Assembly: GCA_030426345.1 (NCBI GenBank)
Contig: JAUHYU010000040.1
Coordinates: 1-41,552, forward strand
DNA: 41,552 bases
DNA from: Bacteroidia bacterium
Lineage (GTDB): Bacteria > Bacteroidota > Bacteroidia > Cytophagales > Cyclobacteriaceae
Reading direction: 5' to 3'
The notes below the pieces were generated by a model, which ran no database searches, had not been told where the DNA came from, and worked only from the letters and a program-made list of their open reading frames with translations. Positions 8,987-18,079 of the stretch are shown here, in pieces. How positions within the stretch are numbered: position 1 is the first letter of the stretch; each line of letters begins with the position of its first letter. The position numbers and the translations under genes are program-made.

Positions 8987-9022
8987 AAAATCCTTCAAAA
9001 TCCATGGATTTTAAAGGATTTT
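8987..9022. repeat. 36-nt near-perfect palindrome between smc and pgi, contains the CATGGATTTT repeat core
   Basis: The segment reads as its own reverse complement except for one C/A mismatch pair; its centre AAAATCCATGGATTTT (8997-9012) is a perfect 16-nt palindrome flanked by AAAATCCTT and AAGGATTTT. As RNA it would form an 18-bp AT-rich hairpin just 18 nt past the smc stop, so it may act as a terminator or mRNA 3' end. It also contains a copy (one mismatch) of the TTCATGGATTTT element dispersed in intergenic regions of this window. Confidence 0.7.
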
Positions 9023-9072
9023 TGGCACCAAACTTATTGCCAATAATAGTACAGGCTTTATTCCAATTTGTC

Positions 9073-9080
9073 TATTTTTG
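9073..9080 (+). promoter_or_regulatory. Candidate -7 box for pgi
   Basis: TATTTTTG matches TAnnTTTG, 32 nt before the pgi start codon. No good -33 TTTG lies 19-21 nt upstream, so the call rests on one half of the promoter. Confidence 0.35.
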
Positions 9081-9112
9081 CCATCTAATCTCGACCATAA
9101 ACAAAAGTCATC

Positions 9113-10726
9113 ATGCTGAAAAACATCAATCCTACCGAAACACATGCTTGGAAAAAATTAGAATCCCATTTTGAAGAAACTAGGGAGATTCAAATAAAAG
9201 ACTTATTCAAAAATGACGGTGACCGTTTTTCACGTTTTTCAACCTCTTTTGAGGAAATCCTTGTAGATTATTCTAAGAATAGGATCACAGACGAAACTGT
9301 AAAATTGCTTTTGGATCTGGCTCAGGAAGTTGGTTTGCAGGATGCGATTGATGCTTTTTTTGCGGGTGAAAAGATTAACCAAACAGAAGGTCGATCAGTT
9401 TTGGCAGATGGCAAGGATGTGATGCCGGAAGTGAAAGAAGTGTTGGCAAAAATGAAATCCTTTTCGGAACAAATAATTTCAGGAAACTGGAAAGGATATA
9501 CAGGCAAACCAATTTCAGATATAGTTAATATCGGAATCGGCGGCTCTGATCTCGGGCCATTGATGGTGACAGAGGCACTTAAAGCTTACAAGAAAGAAAA
9601 TATCAATGCGCATTTCGTTTCAAACGTCGATGGGTCACATATTGCCGAAACACTTAAAGGCCTCGACCCTGAAACTACGCTATTTCTCGTCGCCTCTAAA
9701 ACATTTACAACACAGGAAACCATGACAAATGCCTTTACTGCCCGTGAGTGGTTCTTGGAAGCTGCAGTAGATACAGATCATGTAAAAAAACATTTTGCCG
9801 CCTTATCGACCAACCAACAATCGGTAGAAGCTTTTGGTATTGATGCCAAAAATATGTTTGCCTTTTGGGATTGGGTTGGCGGAAGGTATTCTCTTTGGTC
9901 AGCTATCGGCCTTTCCATAGCCTGCACGGTTGGTTATGAAAATTTTGAGAAATTATTATTGGGTGCTCACAAAATGGATGAACATTTCAGAAGTACTTCA
10001 TTTGATAAAAATATCCCTGTTTTATTGGCTCTGATAGGCATTTGGTATAATAATTTTTTCGAAGCGGAAACCGAGGCCATTTTGCCGTACGATCAATATC
10101 TTCATCGATTTGCGGCATATTTCCAACAAGGGAACATGGAAAGCAATGGGAAATCCATAGATCGCGACGGAGAAGAAGTTCATTACCAAACGGGACCAAT
10201 AATCTGGGGAGAGCCTGGCACCAACGGACAACATGCATTTTACCAATTGATCCATCAAGGAACCAAGCTCATACCATGTGATTTTATTGCCCCAGCCAAT
10301 TCTCACAACCCTATCGGAGACCATCATCCAAAGTTGCTAGCAAACTTCTTTGCTCAAACCGAAGCTTTGATGAAGGGGAAAACTGCAGAAGAAGTCAAAA
10401 AAGAACTAGTTGTATCTGGTAAATCAGAAGAGGAAATTGCATTTTTATTGCCTTTTAAAGTATTTCAAGGTAACAATCCTACCAATTCTATTTTAGTAAA
10501 TAAGGTGACTCCGGAGACGCTAGGAAGTTTGATCGCTATGTACGAACATAAAATATTCGTACAGGGAATTGTATGGAATATATTTAGCTTTGATCAGTGG
10601 GGAGTCGAATTGGGCAAGCAATTGGCCAATAATATTCTACCGGAATTAAATGACAACAAGGAAGTATCTTCGCACGATGGATCTACAAATGGCCTGATAA
10701 ATGCCTATAAATCCATGAGAAAATAA
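9113..10726 (+). CDS. pgi: Glucose-6-phosphate isomerase
   Basis: Interconverts glucose 6-phosphate and fructose 6-phosphate in glycolysis and gluconeogenesis. The 537-residue protein is of the long (about 550 aa) bacterial/eukaryotic type. Seen: substrate-binding [10 protein letters not shown] near residue 140, the PGI signature [11 protein letters not shown] near 257, the conserved [10 protein letters not shown] segment and the C-terminal signature around [20 protein letters not shown], which includes the catalytic-region Gln/Lys. It appears to be a single-gene unit: smc lies upstream beyond a palindrome, and the downstream gene is convergent. Confidence 0.98.
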   Translation: MLKNINPTETHAWKKLESHFEETREIQIKDLFKNDGDRFSRFSTSFEEILVDYSKNRITDETVKLLLDLAQEVGLQDAIDAFFAGEKINQTEGRSVLADGKDVMPEVKEVLAKMKSFSEQIISGNWKGYTGKPISDIVNIGIGGSDLGPLMVTEALKAYKKENINAHFVSNVDGSHIAETLKGLDPETTLFLVASKTFTTQETMTNAFTAREWFLEAAVDTDHVKKHFAALSTNQQSVEAFGIDAKNMFAFWDWVGGRYSLWSAIGLSIACTVGYENFEKLLLGAHKMDEHFRSTSFDKNIPVLLALIGIWYNNFFEAETEAILPYDQYLHRFAAYFQQGNMESNGKSIDRDGEEVHYQTGPIIWGEPGTNGQHAFYQLIHQGTKLIPCDFIAPANSHNPIGDHHPKLLANFFAQTEALMKGKTAEEVKKELVVSGKSEEEIAFLLPFKVFQGNNPTNSILVNKVTPETLGSLIAMYEHKIFVQGIVWNIFSFDQWGVELGKQLANNILPELNDNKEVSSHDGSTNGLINAYKSMRK

Positions 10727-10757
10727 TTTTACTCAATAGTATTCATGTAAGAGGGTG

Positions 10758-10979
10758 CTAAAAATGCTCATAAAGGAGCTTAAGCTTATCATAGTAGCTC
10801 ATTTCCTGAGTAAGGACAGATTCACTATCGATAAGTTGATCAGTGTGTACTACTTCAGTAGTATTGGCCAGCTTAGAAACGGAAGCGTGTTGAACATCAG
10901 ACTCTTCACTAGAGTTTGAAAATACTATGCTCCAAATGATTACTTGAAGCACCAAGAAATTAAAGATTGCTGACTTCAT
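10758..10979 (-). CDS. Small predicted secreted or membrane-anchored protein, unknown
   Basis: This 73-residue protein has an N-terminal hydrophobic segment (FNFLVLQVIIWSIVF, about 6-20) that reads as a signal peptide or anchor, followed by a polar, Ser/Thr/Glu-rich region with no recognisable domain. It converges with pgi (31 nt between stops). The spacer upstream (10980-11169) is AT-rich and holds a short dyad GTCCA-aa-TGGAC at 11022-11033, with no clear promoter box. The gene is plausible because of its signal-like start, but it is short and unrecognised. Confidence 0.5.
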   Translation of the reverse strand: MKSAIFNFLVLQVIIWSIVFSNSSEESDVQHASVSKLANTTEVVHTDQLIDSESVLTQEMSYYDKLKLLYEHF

Positions 10980-11169
10980 TTTATCTGCTTGTTACTAATA
11001 ATTTGCGTAAAGGTAACAATAGTCCAAATGGACAATGAAGTCAATATTCTTTAAATACCTATTGGTGTATGATTTTACAGGATATTCTATTAAATACGTA
11101 TTATATTTTTAATTGACCAATCGATGGATAACCATTTGATTATCAATATACAAAAATATTTAACTTGGT

Positions 11170-12246
11170 TTAAAATTGTTTCTGACCTGGAGTGATTCCG
11201 TTGGTTACAGCAGTGATATTTGCCAGGTTATACAAAAGTCGTGAACCTACGATTGCATCCCACATTCCGTTAGCACCAGAAACCTCGCAAAGATCAAACG
11301 CCAGAATCCTTTTACCTGAGATCATCAAGTGATTTAACAAATACATGAGTTGGTGATAAGTCAAACCTCCCGGAACCGGCGTGCCGGTAGCTGGACAATA
11401 TTGCTGTTCCAATCCATCAATATCTAGGGAAATATAAACATTCTGAGGCAAAGATTGAATAATCTGCGCCACTTGTGTACTCCAAGTGGTTCCCTCAAAA
11501 CGTTCTTGTGCCAGATCCTCGTCATAATAGGTCACTATGCGCGGATCACTTTCCATTACTTCAAATTCTTGCTCACAATAATCCCGAATCCCAACTTGTA
11601 CGAGCTTTATAACATTATTAAGCTTCAGTAAATTATACATGATCGATGCATGAGAATATTCAAAACCCTCATAGGCCGGCCTCAGGTCAGCATGAGCGTC
11701 AATTTGTAATACAGCAAATTCACTGTACTTTTTCGAAATAGCTCTCATCAAACCAAACGGTGAGCTATGATCCCCGCCCAGCACTACCGGTATTTTATTG
11801 GCTTGCAATATCTGCTGAGATTGTTTTTCAACCCATTCATTCAACTCAATCGATAAATTATTGATCTCCAATGTGATGCCTTCAATATCTGCTTTCGTTA
11901 ATTCATCAGAGCTCTCTTCTAAAGCCGCAATGTATTTCTCAGCCTTTTTTCGTGCTTCTTTATTTTTCATCAACCATGCATCATCAATTGGCTGCATAAA
12001 TAGGCCAATTTTCCATGCGTCGGGAATTTTAGGAATAAACAAGTCAATCTGAGGAGACACATCTAAAATAGACTTAGGGCCCAACGAAGTGCCATCAATA
12101 AATGAAGTGGTTACATCCCATGGAACGGGAATCACAACTACTTCAGCGGTATGCTGATCAAAGGGCAATCCAAAAAGTTTGCCCTGTTGACCAACACCAT
12201 TTGGATCGAAATTTTCAATTTGATGGGATTTTGAATGCTTTTTCAT
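11170..12246 (-). CDS. speB: Arginase/agmatinase-family ureohydrolase, probable agmatinase
   Basis: Mn-dependent ureohydrolase; in this context most likely converts agmatine to putrescine and urea. Metal ligands are all present: H160 in GGDHSS, D183-x-H185-x-D187 (DAHAD) and D275-x-D277 (SLDID). The protein of 358 residues is longer than typical SpeB (about 300), with an N-terminal extension and a helical insert around 95-140. Its ATG overlaps the stop of the speD-speE fusion by 4 nt (ATGA), which couples it to spermidine synthesis and favours agmatinase over arginase or formimidoylglutamase. The substrate is inferred from context. Confidence 0.85.
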   Translation of the reverse strand: MKKHSKSHQIENFDPNGVGQQGKLFGLPFDQHTAEVVVIPVPWDVTTSFIDGTSLGPKSILDVSPQIDLFIPKIPDAWKIGLFMQPIDDAWLMKNKEARKKAEKYIAALEESSDELTKADIEGITLEINNLSIELNEWVEKQSQQILQANKIPVVLGGDHSSPFGLMRAISKKYSEFAVLQIDAHADLRPAYEGFEYSHASIMYNLLKLNNVIKLVQVGIRDYCEQEFEVMESDPRIVTYYDEDLAQERFEGTTWSTQVAQIIQSLPQNVYISLDIDGLEQQYCPATGTPVPGGLTYHQLMYLLNHLMISGKRILAFDLCEVSGANGMWDAIVGSRLLYNLANITAVTNGITPGQKQF

Positions 12247-13526
12247 TGAATTATATCCTTTACAAATTGAGGTAGAACGAAAGATGCTTTATGCACTTCA
12301 TAACTATAATATTTCAATTTGTTTTTAATACAAAAACCATCGATTTCTTCCTTTTGCATATTATTGTAGGGATGCACATCTCCTTTAGAGGAAAAGGAAA
12401 AACTCCACATTCCGGAAGGGTAAGATGGCAAATACATCAAATAACAATGTACATTATCCGCACCAAAAATATGATTATAGCTTTTATAAACTTGCTTGAA
12501 AACTTGCTGATTAAAACGAGGTGATTCGCTTTGCGTAATCATGATGCCTTCCGACTTTAAAATGCGGTAAATATCCATGTAAAAGCTTTCAGTGAATAAG
12601 CCTTCTCCCGGTCCAACAGGATCATCAGAATCGACAATTATGATATTATATTTTTCTGATTCACAACTTTTTACATATGAAATACCATCTTCTACTTTAA
12701 TAGCTACATCCTTGTGATTTAAAGACAAAGCCATGTTTGGCAGGTATTCCTGTGCTGCCTTGATTACGCATTCATCTATCTCTACCAAATCAATTTGCTC
12801 AATAGAACTATGCCGCAAAAGCTCCCGAACCGTACCCCCATCACCTCCCCCAATCACCAATACCCTTTTAGGATTCTGATGGGCAAACACAGGCACATGC
12901 GCGATCATTTCATGGTAAACATATTCATCTTCTTCGGCACAAACGATCCTGCCATCCAAGACCAATATTCTTCCTAAAGCTTCAGAATCGTAAATCTCTA
13001 TCTTCTGGTATTTGGATGAATTCTGATACAATCTCTCTCCATGATATTTGAGTGAAAGGGCAATATTATCATTGCGCTCTGTAAACCAGACATCACGTGT
13101 TTGATGGATTTTTGATGTTTTTTTTGCACCCTTTTCAGGTTGTATGGTGTGAGCCTTTGACTTGGATAAATCTAGTTGATTGCTTTGCCCTCGATTTAAT
13201 TCCATGGTAGAACCGTGCTCTGCATCAAGTTCATTTTTTAGATATTCGTACGCTTTCCATGGATCTACGGTGTCACCACAAGTATAAATATCTATAGATG
13301 CATATCCATATTCCGGCCAACAATGAATGGAAAAATGACTCTCTTGGATCACTATAACACCTGAAACTCCAAAGGGAGAAAAATGATGAAATGTTGAGTT
13401 GATAACTGTAGCACCAGCGACTTCCGCCGCATCTAGCATTACCCGCTCTACCAACGACACATCATCCATTTTATCAACATTGCAGTGATACAACTCCGCA
13501 ATGATATGACGACCTAATGCAATCAT
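12243..13526 (-). CDS. speDE: Bifunctional S-adenosylmethionine decarboxylase / spermidine synthase fusion
   Basis: One 427-residue chain carries both steps of spermidine formation. Residues 1-118 are a class-1B AdoMet decarboxylase: the pyruvoyl-forming Ser63 in ESHFSIH, His68 and Cys83 (YTCG) fall exactly at the Thermotoga maritima numbering. A linker (about 119-145, Ser/Lys-rich) leads to a spermidine synthase domain (about 146-427) with the AdoMet-type loop VIGGGDGGTVREL (225-237) and DSDDPVGP. The proenzyme should self-cleave at Glu62-Ser63. Decarboxylase-synthase fusions have been described in other bacteria, so the arrangement is uncommon but known. The stop overlaps speB by 4 nt, and the start follows the sixA-like stop directly. 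Confidence 0.92.
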   Translation of the reverse strand: MIALGRHIIAELYHCNVDKMDDVSLVERVMLDAAEVAGATVINSTFHHFSPFGVSGVIVIQESHFSIHCWPEYGYASIDIYTCGDTVDPWKAYEYLKNELDAEHGSTMELNRGQSNQLDLSKSKAHTIQPEKGAKKTSKIHQTRDVWFTERNDNIALSLKYHGERLYQNSSKYQKIEIYDSEALGRILVLDGRIVCAEEDEYVYHEMIAHVPVFAHQNPKRVLVIGGGDGGTVRELLRHSSIEQIDLVEIDECVIKAAQEYLPNMALSLNHKDVAIKVEDGISYVKSCESEKYNIIIVDSDDPVGPGEGLFTESFYMDIYRILKSEGIMITQSESPRFNQQVFKQVYKSYNHIFGADNVHCYLMYLPSYPSGMWSFSFSSKGDVHPYNNMQKEEIDGFCIKNKLKYYSYEVHKASFVLPQFVKDIIQ

Positions 13527-14033
13527 CTAATTTTCTGTGGTAATGTCTTCGGGAGCGATATAATATTCAAAAGAAGAATTTTCTTTCGACACCTCAGACC
13601 AATCGTCTACAGTACTGGAAATTTTGACGAGGCTCCCAGTGCGCATACCATCAAAGTGGTGTTCTGTGAGATATTCTACAAAATAAGACAATACAGGATT
13701 ATGCCCTACCAGAAGTACCTCATTCCAGTCATTATTCAACTCTGCCATTTTATTACCCACAATGCGCACGGAAGCTTCATATAGATCTTCATCAATAGAT
13801 ATCTTTGAAATATCAAAATTGATCTGATCAGCAATTTGCTCCGCAGTTTGTACTGCACGCATGGCGCTGCTGCATAATATGGCAGTTATTTCTGTATTTT
13901 TTTTATATAGGTATGCTCCCAATCTTGACGATTGTTGCAATCCCTCGGAAGCCAACATTCTATCAATATCTTTTCCTCCGCTCTCGGTTGCTTTTGCCTT
14001 TGCATGACGCACAATATATAGTGTTTTTCCCAT
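13527..14033 (-). CDS. sixA: SixA-type histidine phosphatase
   Basis: Histidine phosphatase superfamily (phosphoglycerate-mutase fold). The protein begins MGKTLYIVRHAKAKA, with the catalytic RHA(K) motif at its N-terminus, and contains the second-half LLVGHNPVLSYF motif (second catalytic His). This short form resembles SixA, which removes phosphate from phosphohistidine; the true substrate is unknown. I chose ATG 14033 over an in-frame ATG at 14063 because the RHG motif then starts at the usual distance. It directly abuts speDE (no gap), so it heads the polyamine operon, though a functional link is not evident. Confidence 0.85.
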   Translation of the reverse strand: MGKTLYIVRHAKAKATESGGKDIDRMLASEGLQQSSRLGAYLYKKNTEITAILCSSAMRAVQTAEQIADQINFDISKISIDEDLYEASVRIVGNKMAELNNDWNEVLLVGHNPVLSYFVEYLTEHHFDGMRTGSLVKISSTVDDWSEVSKENSSFEYYIAPEDITTEN

Positions 14034-14060
14034 GATCTTATCCCGATTTACATTTAGAAT

Positions 14061-14068
14061 CAAAGTTA
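14061..14068 (-). promoter_or_regulatory. Candidate -7 box of the sixA-speDE-speB operon
   Basis: TAACTTTG on the minus strand (14068 to 14061) matches TAnnTTTG, 28 nt before the chosen sixA start. No convincing -33 element accompanies it. Its place downstream of the ATG at 14063 supports using the inner start at 14033. Confidence 0.4.
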
Positions 14069-14100
14069 AGTAAATAGATTGATTTGCTATTTAAATAAAA

Positions 14101-14131
14101 TTTTGTTGATATTTGGGCCTTTGTACGTTTT
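14101..14131 (+). promoter_or_regulatory. Candidate topA promoter
   Basis: TTTTG (14101-14105), then 18 nt, then TACGTTTT (14124-14131), one mismatch from TAnnTTTG, 15 nt before the topA ATG. The spacing is close to the Bacteroidota norm. Confidence 0.4.
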
Positions 14132-14146
14132 ATAAACAGATTATTG

Positions 14147-16471
14147 ATGTCTAAAAATTTAGTTATCGTCGAGTCCCCCGCCAAGGCCAAAACCATCGAG
14201 GGTTATTTAGGGAAAGATTATAAAGTTGTTTCTAGCTATGGGCATGTTCGGGATTTACCCAAAGGCAACAAAGCCATAGATATTGAAAATGGCTTTAAAC
14301 CTACCTATGAAGTAACGAAGGACAAAAAGGAAGTCATCAAGAATCTTAAAAAAGATGTAAAGGGTTGTGATATGGTCTATCTAGCGAGTGATGATGACCG
14401 CGAAGGAGAAGCCATTTCCTGGCATTTGAAGGAAGCTTTGAGTCTGAACGATTCTAATACCAGAAGGATCGTATTTAGGGAAATCACAAAAAACGCCATT
14501 CTTAACTCTATTAAATCGCCCAGAGGAATCGATCTCGACTTGGTCAATGCCCAGCAAGCCCGTAGAATTCTAGACCGACTGGTAGGCTTTGAAATCAGCC
14601 CCATTTTATGGAGAAAAATAAAACGGGGGCTTTCGGCTGGAAGGGTACAATCAGTTGCCGTTCGTTTGGTTGTGGAAAGAGAACGTGAAGTTGAAAAATT
14701 TGAAAGCAAATCGTTCTTTAAGGTTTCTGCTCTTTTTAATATCAACTCCACAAAGAGGCTTAAGGCCGAACTTCCTAAAAAATTTGAAAGTGAAAGTGAT
14801 GCATTTGCATTTGTAAATAAATGTGTCGGGGCTGAGTTCAGTATCAAGAATCTGGAAAAGAAACCTGCAAAGAAAACACCAACAGCTCCATTCACTACTT
14901 CTACTCTGCAGCAAGAAGCCAGTAGAAAGCTTGGATTTTCTGTCTCTCAGACAATGACTGTGGCACAAAAATTATATGAGTCTGGAAAGATCACTTATAT
15001 GAGGACGGACTCCGTTAGTCTATCGGATGATGCTATTGAAAACGCAAAAGAAGCCATTGGAGAACTATATGGCAATGAATATATCAAAACCAGACAATAC
15101 AAAAACAAATCAAAATCTGCACAAGAAGCTCATGAAGCCATCAGGCCTACAAGCTTTATGAATCAGAACGCCGGTGCCAATAGTGGTGAAGAACGGCTTT
15201 ATGATCTAATTTGGAAAAGAACTATTTCCTCCCAAATGGCGGATGCTCAGATTGAGCGTACCATCGCTACCATTGGCATTTCTACCACAGACCAAACACT
15301 TACTGCACAAGGGGAAGTCATTAAGTTTGATGGATTTTTGAAGGTTTATATAGAGTCAACAGATGACGAGGAGTCCAATGGTGAGGATAGCGATATGCTG
15401 CCTCCATTAGAAATTGCGCAAAAGCTTGATTTAAACCATTGACTTGCAAAAGAAGGATTCACCCGACCTCCGGCTCGATATACCGAAGCCAGCCTTGTAA
15501 AGAAGCTTGAGGAAATGGGGATCGGACGACCATCTACTTATGCCCCGACCATCACCACAGTGCAAAAAAGAGAATATGTAGTAAAGGAAGGAAAAGAAGG
15601 GACTGAACGATCATATCAGGAAATAATTCTCGAAAATGATAAAGTGGAGACGCTAACTAAAACTGAGATTACTGGAGCAGAAAAGAACAAATTATTCCCA
15701 ACCAATACTGCTATGATTGTCAATGACTTTCTGGTAGGACAATTTCCCAATGTCATTGATTTTTCATTCACAGCCAATGTAGAAAAGCAGCTTGATGAAA
15801 TAGCCCATGGAACATTGGAATGGGATAAAATGATAGATAGTTTTTACGGAAAATTCCACTCCAATGTAGAAAACACGGAGAATATCACCAAGGCCGATAT
15901 TGGTGCAGTTAGAGAAATCGGAATTGACCCTAAATCTGGTAAAAAGGTATATGCCAGACTAGCTAGATTTGGCCCTTGTGTGCAATTGGGAGAATTGGAA
16001 GACGAAGAGGAAAAGCCGAGGTATTCAAGCCTGAGAAAAGGGCAGTTGATTGAGACAATCACTTTAGACGAGGCCATGGAGCTGTTTAAACTACCACGGA
16101 CTGTCGGTACTTTTGAAGACCTTCCGGTAGATGTAAATATTGGACGGTTTGGCCCCTACGTGCGCCACAATAGTAAGTTTGTAAGCCTCGGGAAAGAAGA
16201 CGACCCATTGACGATAACGGAAGAAAGGGCGATAGAACTGATTAAAACCAAAAGAAAGGAAGACGCCGAAAGAATCATCAAGTTATTTGACGAAAATGAA
16301 GAATTTCAGATTCTAAAAGGAAGATGGGGGCCTTATCTAAAAGCCGGGAAAAAGAATGTGAAATTGCCAAAAGACAAAGAACCGGAATCGCTGACATATG
16401 AAGAATGTGTAGAACTCGCCGAAAAAGCTCCAGTCAAAAAGCGTGGAGGCGCCCGAAAGAAAAAAGCCTGA
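14147..16471 (+). pseudogene. topA: DNA topoisomerase I, reading frame interrupted by an in-frame TGA
   Basis: Type IA topoisomerase that relaxes negative supercoils, normally essential. The full frame is 774 codons. Seen: TOPRIM start NLVIVESPAKAKTIEGYLG, the acidic motif SDDDREGEA (near residue 83), active-site Tyr284 in ITYMRTDS, then, after the interruption, FTRPPARYTEASLVKKLEE and IGRPSTYAPTI, and C-terminal repeat domains (FGPCVQLG, GRFGPYVRH, GRWGPYLKAG) with a Lys-rich tail. Codon 432 (15440-15442) is TGA, and the same frame continues with perfect family sequence on both sides, so there is no frameshift. In relatives the residue here is usually hydrophobic, so TTA (Leu) to TGA is the simplest origin. 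The 431-residue fragment keeps the Tyr but lacks the RPPARYTEASL core. Either sequencing error, real nonsense mutation, or readthrough. The start ATG 14147 is preferred over TTG 14144. Confidence 0.9.
15440..15442 (+). other. In-frame TGA within topA
   Basis: The context is CAT TGA CTT. UGA followed by C is known as a weak termination context in bacteria (it is the context of the prfB frameshift site), which would ease readthrough. Frame 0 resumes directly with CTT GCA AAA GAA. A hairpin GGCTCG-atatac-CGAAGCC (15472-15490, one bulge) starts 29 nt downstream, but this falls in highly conserved codons and does not resemble a bacterial SECIS element. Confidence 0.85.
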
Positions 16472-16505
16472 TCGTAGAAATAGAGGCAAAAGCCATTGAT
16501 TTTCC

Positions 16506-17198
16506 ATGAAAAAGATTGTTGTTCTATCCGGAGCCGGGATCAGTGCAGAAAGTGGCATAAAGACCTTTCGTGATGCCGGCGGATTATGGGAAGGCTACGA
16601 TGTGATGGATGTCGCCAGCCCCGAAGGATGGGCCAAAGACCGCAAATTGGTTTTGGACTTTTACAACGAACGTAGAAAAAGCGCTTTAGCTGCCGAGCCA
16701 AACCAGGGACACAAGATCATTGCCAATCTGGAACGAGACTTTGATGTGACCATCATCACCCAAAATGTGGACAATCTCCATGAAAGAGCGGGTTCATCCA
16801 AAGTTCTACATCTACATGGTGAGCTTTTCAAATCGCGCAGTATCACCGATCCTAATCTAATTTATGACATCGAAGGCTGGGCTTTGAATCTTGGAGATAC
16901 ATGTGAAAAAGGCGCACAATTACGTCCACATATCGTATGGTTTGGCGAGATGGTGCCTATGATGGACATTGCTATCCAAACCACGTTGATTGCAGATTTA
17001 TTTATTGTTATTGGTACTTCTTTGCAAGTTTATCCTGCTGCCGGCCTACTCGAATATGCACCAGAATCCATACCTAAATTCATCATTGACCCAAACATGC
17101 CCACTGTTCAGCACCGAACCAATTTGCATTTGATAGATGAAATTGGAAGCGTGGGCATGAAAAAAGTACAGGAAATTTTATTGGCGGAATACTGCTGA
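16506..17198 (+). CDS. cobB: NAD-dependent sirtuin deacylase without zinc-binding cysteines
   Basis: Sirtuin, which removes acyl groups from lysine using NAD. Seen: the NAD-binding GAGISAESGIKTFRD (9-23), TQNVDNLHERAG (85-96), catalytic His104 in LHLHGE, and GTSLQVYPAAG (170-180). Tyr53 and Arg56 (DFYNERR) match the Y-x-x-R pair that recognises succinyl or malonyl groups in SIRT5 and E. coli CobB. The four Zn-binding Cys of typical sirtuins are absent: only Cys133 and the C-terminal Cys230 exist, and the region 106-140 is a Zn-less linker (LNLGDTCEKGAQLRPHIVWFGE pattern split over 128-148). I believe this is a recurrent subgroup. It lies 34 nt downstream of topA. Confidence 0.9.
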   Translation: MKKIVVLSGAGISAESGIKTFRDAGGLWEGYDVMDVASPEGWAKDRKLVLDFYNERRKSALAAEPNQGHKIIANLERDFDVTIITQNVDNLHERAGSSKVLHLHGELFKSRSITDPNLIYDIEGWALNLGDTCEKGAQLRPHIVWFGEMVPMMDIAIQTTLIADLFIVIGTSLQVYPAAGLLEYAPESIPKFIIDPNMPTVQHRTNLHLIDEIGSVGMKKVQEILLAEYC

Positions 17199-17278
17199 TT
17201 GCTCTTTGGCAAGCAACTGATCAATTATAATCATCACAATCATATTTGATGAAAGATATGTATTGGCAATATTTCATA

Positions 17279-17935
17279 TTAGGCATCATTTCTTTTTTTA
17301 ATTATTAAGTGTTCTATCAGGTGCTTCGATTCATACATCTCAGCAATATTTTCAAGTGAGCCAATTCGAAATTTCAGTGGTGATCTTTTCTTAGTCCAAG
17401 CTATAGTTCTTTGCTCTTTTTGAAAACTGTAAATGTGTGATTTATTGAATTAAGATAACTCATGATTATTAATTGAGTAGTTCTTATATCTCACTAAACC
17501 TGTATCGTATTCATAGCCTAATTCTGTAAGTTTTCCCTTAATTCGTTCAGTGAATTGAATAACATCTTTGATTAATAAACAATGAGTGCCGAATGCTTGC
17601 ATACGTTTGTCTATTATAAGCTTCCTTTTTCGTCTTACTAAGTCATCTGAGATTGCGTAAAGTGAATATAGATTTCCTATATGGCCTTTAACGTGTTGTC
17701 GCAATTGAATATCTTTAGACATTAATTCTATGGGCCCTCTGGATAAACCTAAAGTAAGTTTAGCTTTCTTAATATTCCTTATTTCAACAGTACCTTCGTA
17801 TTTATCGCCAATGTCTCTTTTCTCATATTCTTTGAACCATTTTATAGTATTCATATAAATATCACCATTCAAAAGTAAGCTTTCAATGTTTTGCTTCTCT
17901 CCAAATTTCACAAAGAAAAATACATTGGTTTCCAT
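17279..17935 (-). pseudogene. Uncharacterised protein gene interrupted by an in-frame TAA
   Basis: I do not know its function. From ATG 17935 the frame gives METNVFFFVKFGEKQNIE... for 161 codons to a TAA at 17452-17450, then stays open in the same frame for another 56 codons to a TAA at 17281-17279. The continuation (FQKEQRTIAWTKK, then IGSLENIAEMYESKHL) resembles, from memory, the C-terminus of full-length members of an uncharacterised family (an F-x-K...QKEFR segment and an IGSLE-IAE motif). An open run this long is unlikely by chance in such AT-rich DNA. The interrupted residue was probably Leu (TTA). ATG 17935 is favoured over ATG 18001 because a dyad operator-like site lies between them. 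It is an isolated gene, AT-rich compared with its neighbours. Confidence 0.6.
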
Positions 17936-17943
17936 ATATGTTG

Positions 17944-17961
17944 CTAGATATTTATATCTAG
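17944..17961. promoter_or_regulatory. Perfect 8-bp dyad just upstream of the interrupted gene
   Basis: CTAGATAT-tt-ATATCTAG lies 8 nt upstream of the start codon at 17935. Its size and position fit an operator for a dimeric repressor, or a 5' hairpin covering the ribosome entry site. Confidence 0.4.
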
Positions 17962-18079
17962 TAGTTGTGATTAGGCTATATCTATGGCTCTGTGTGGCCA
18001 CGATTTTATAGAATAATATTGGCTATTCTCATTTTTGGATCAACTAATCTATTGAATATTCCCAAACATTTCGAGTTGC

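Noticed and set aside
15440-15442. TGA in topA as selenocysteine
   Set aside because: The downstream hairpin begins 29 nt away, its 6-nt loop lacks the usual SECIS features, and the site in topoisomerase I is normally a plain hydrophobic residue.
14147-16471. Alternative genetic code with TGA as Trp
   Set aside because: Other genes here end properly at TGA (speDE, the sirtuin, the NlpC/P60 gene) and Trp is always TGG.
15443-16471. The second topA part as an independent gene starting at ATG 15515
   Set aside because: This start falls in the middle of the conserved KKLEEMGIGRPS stretch, which is continuous with the upstream frame; it is not a natural N-terminus.
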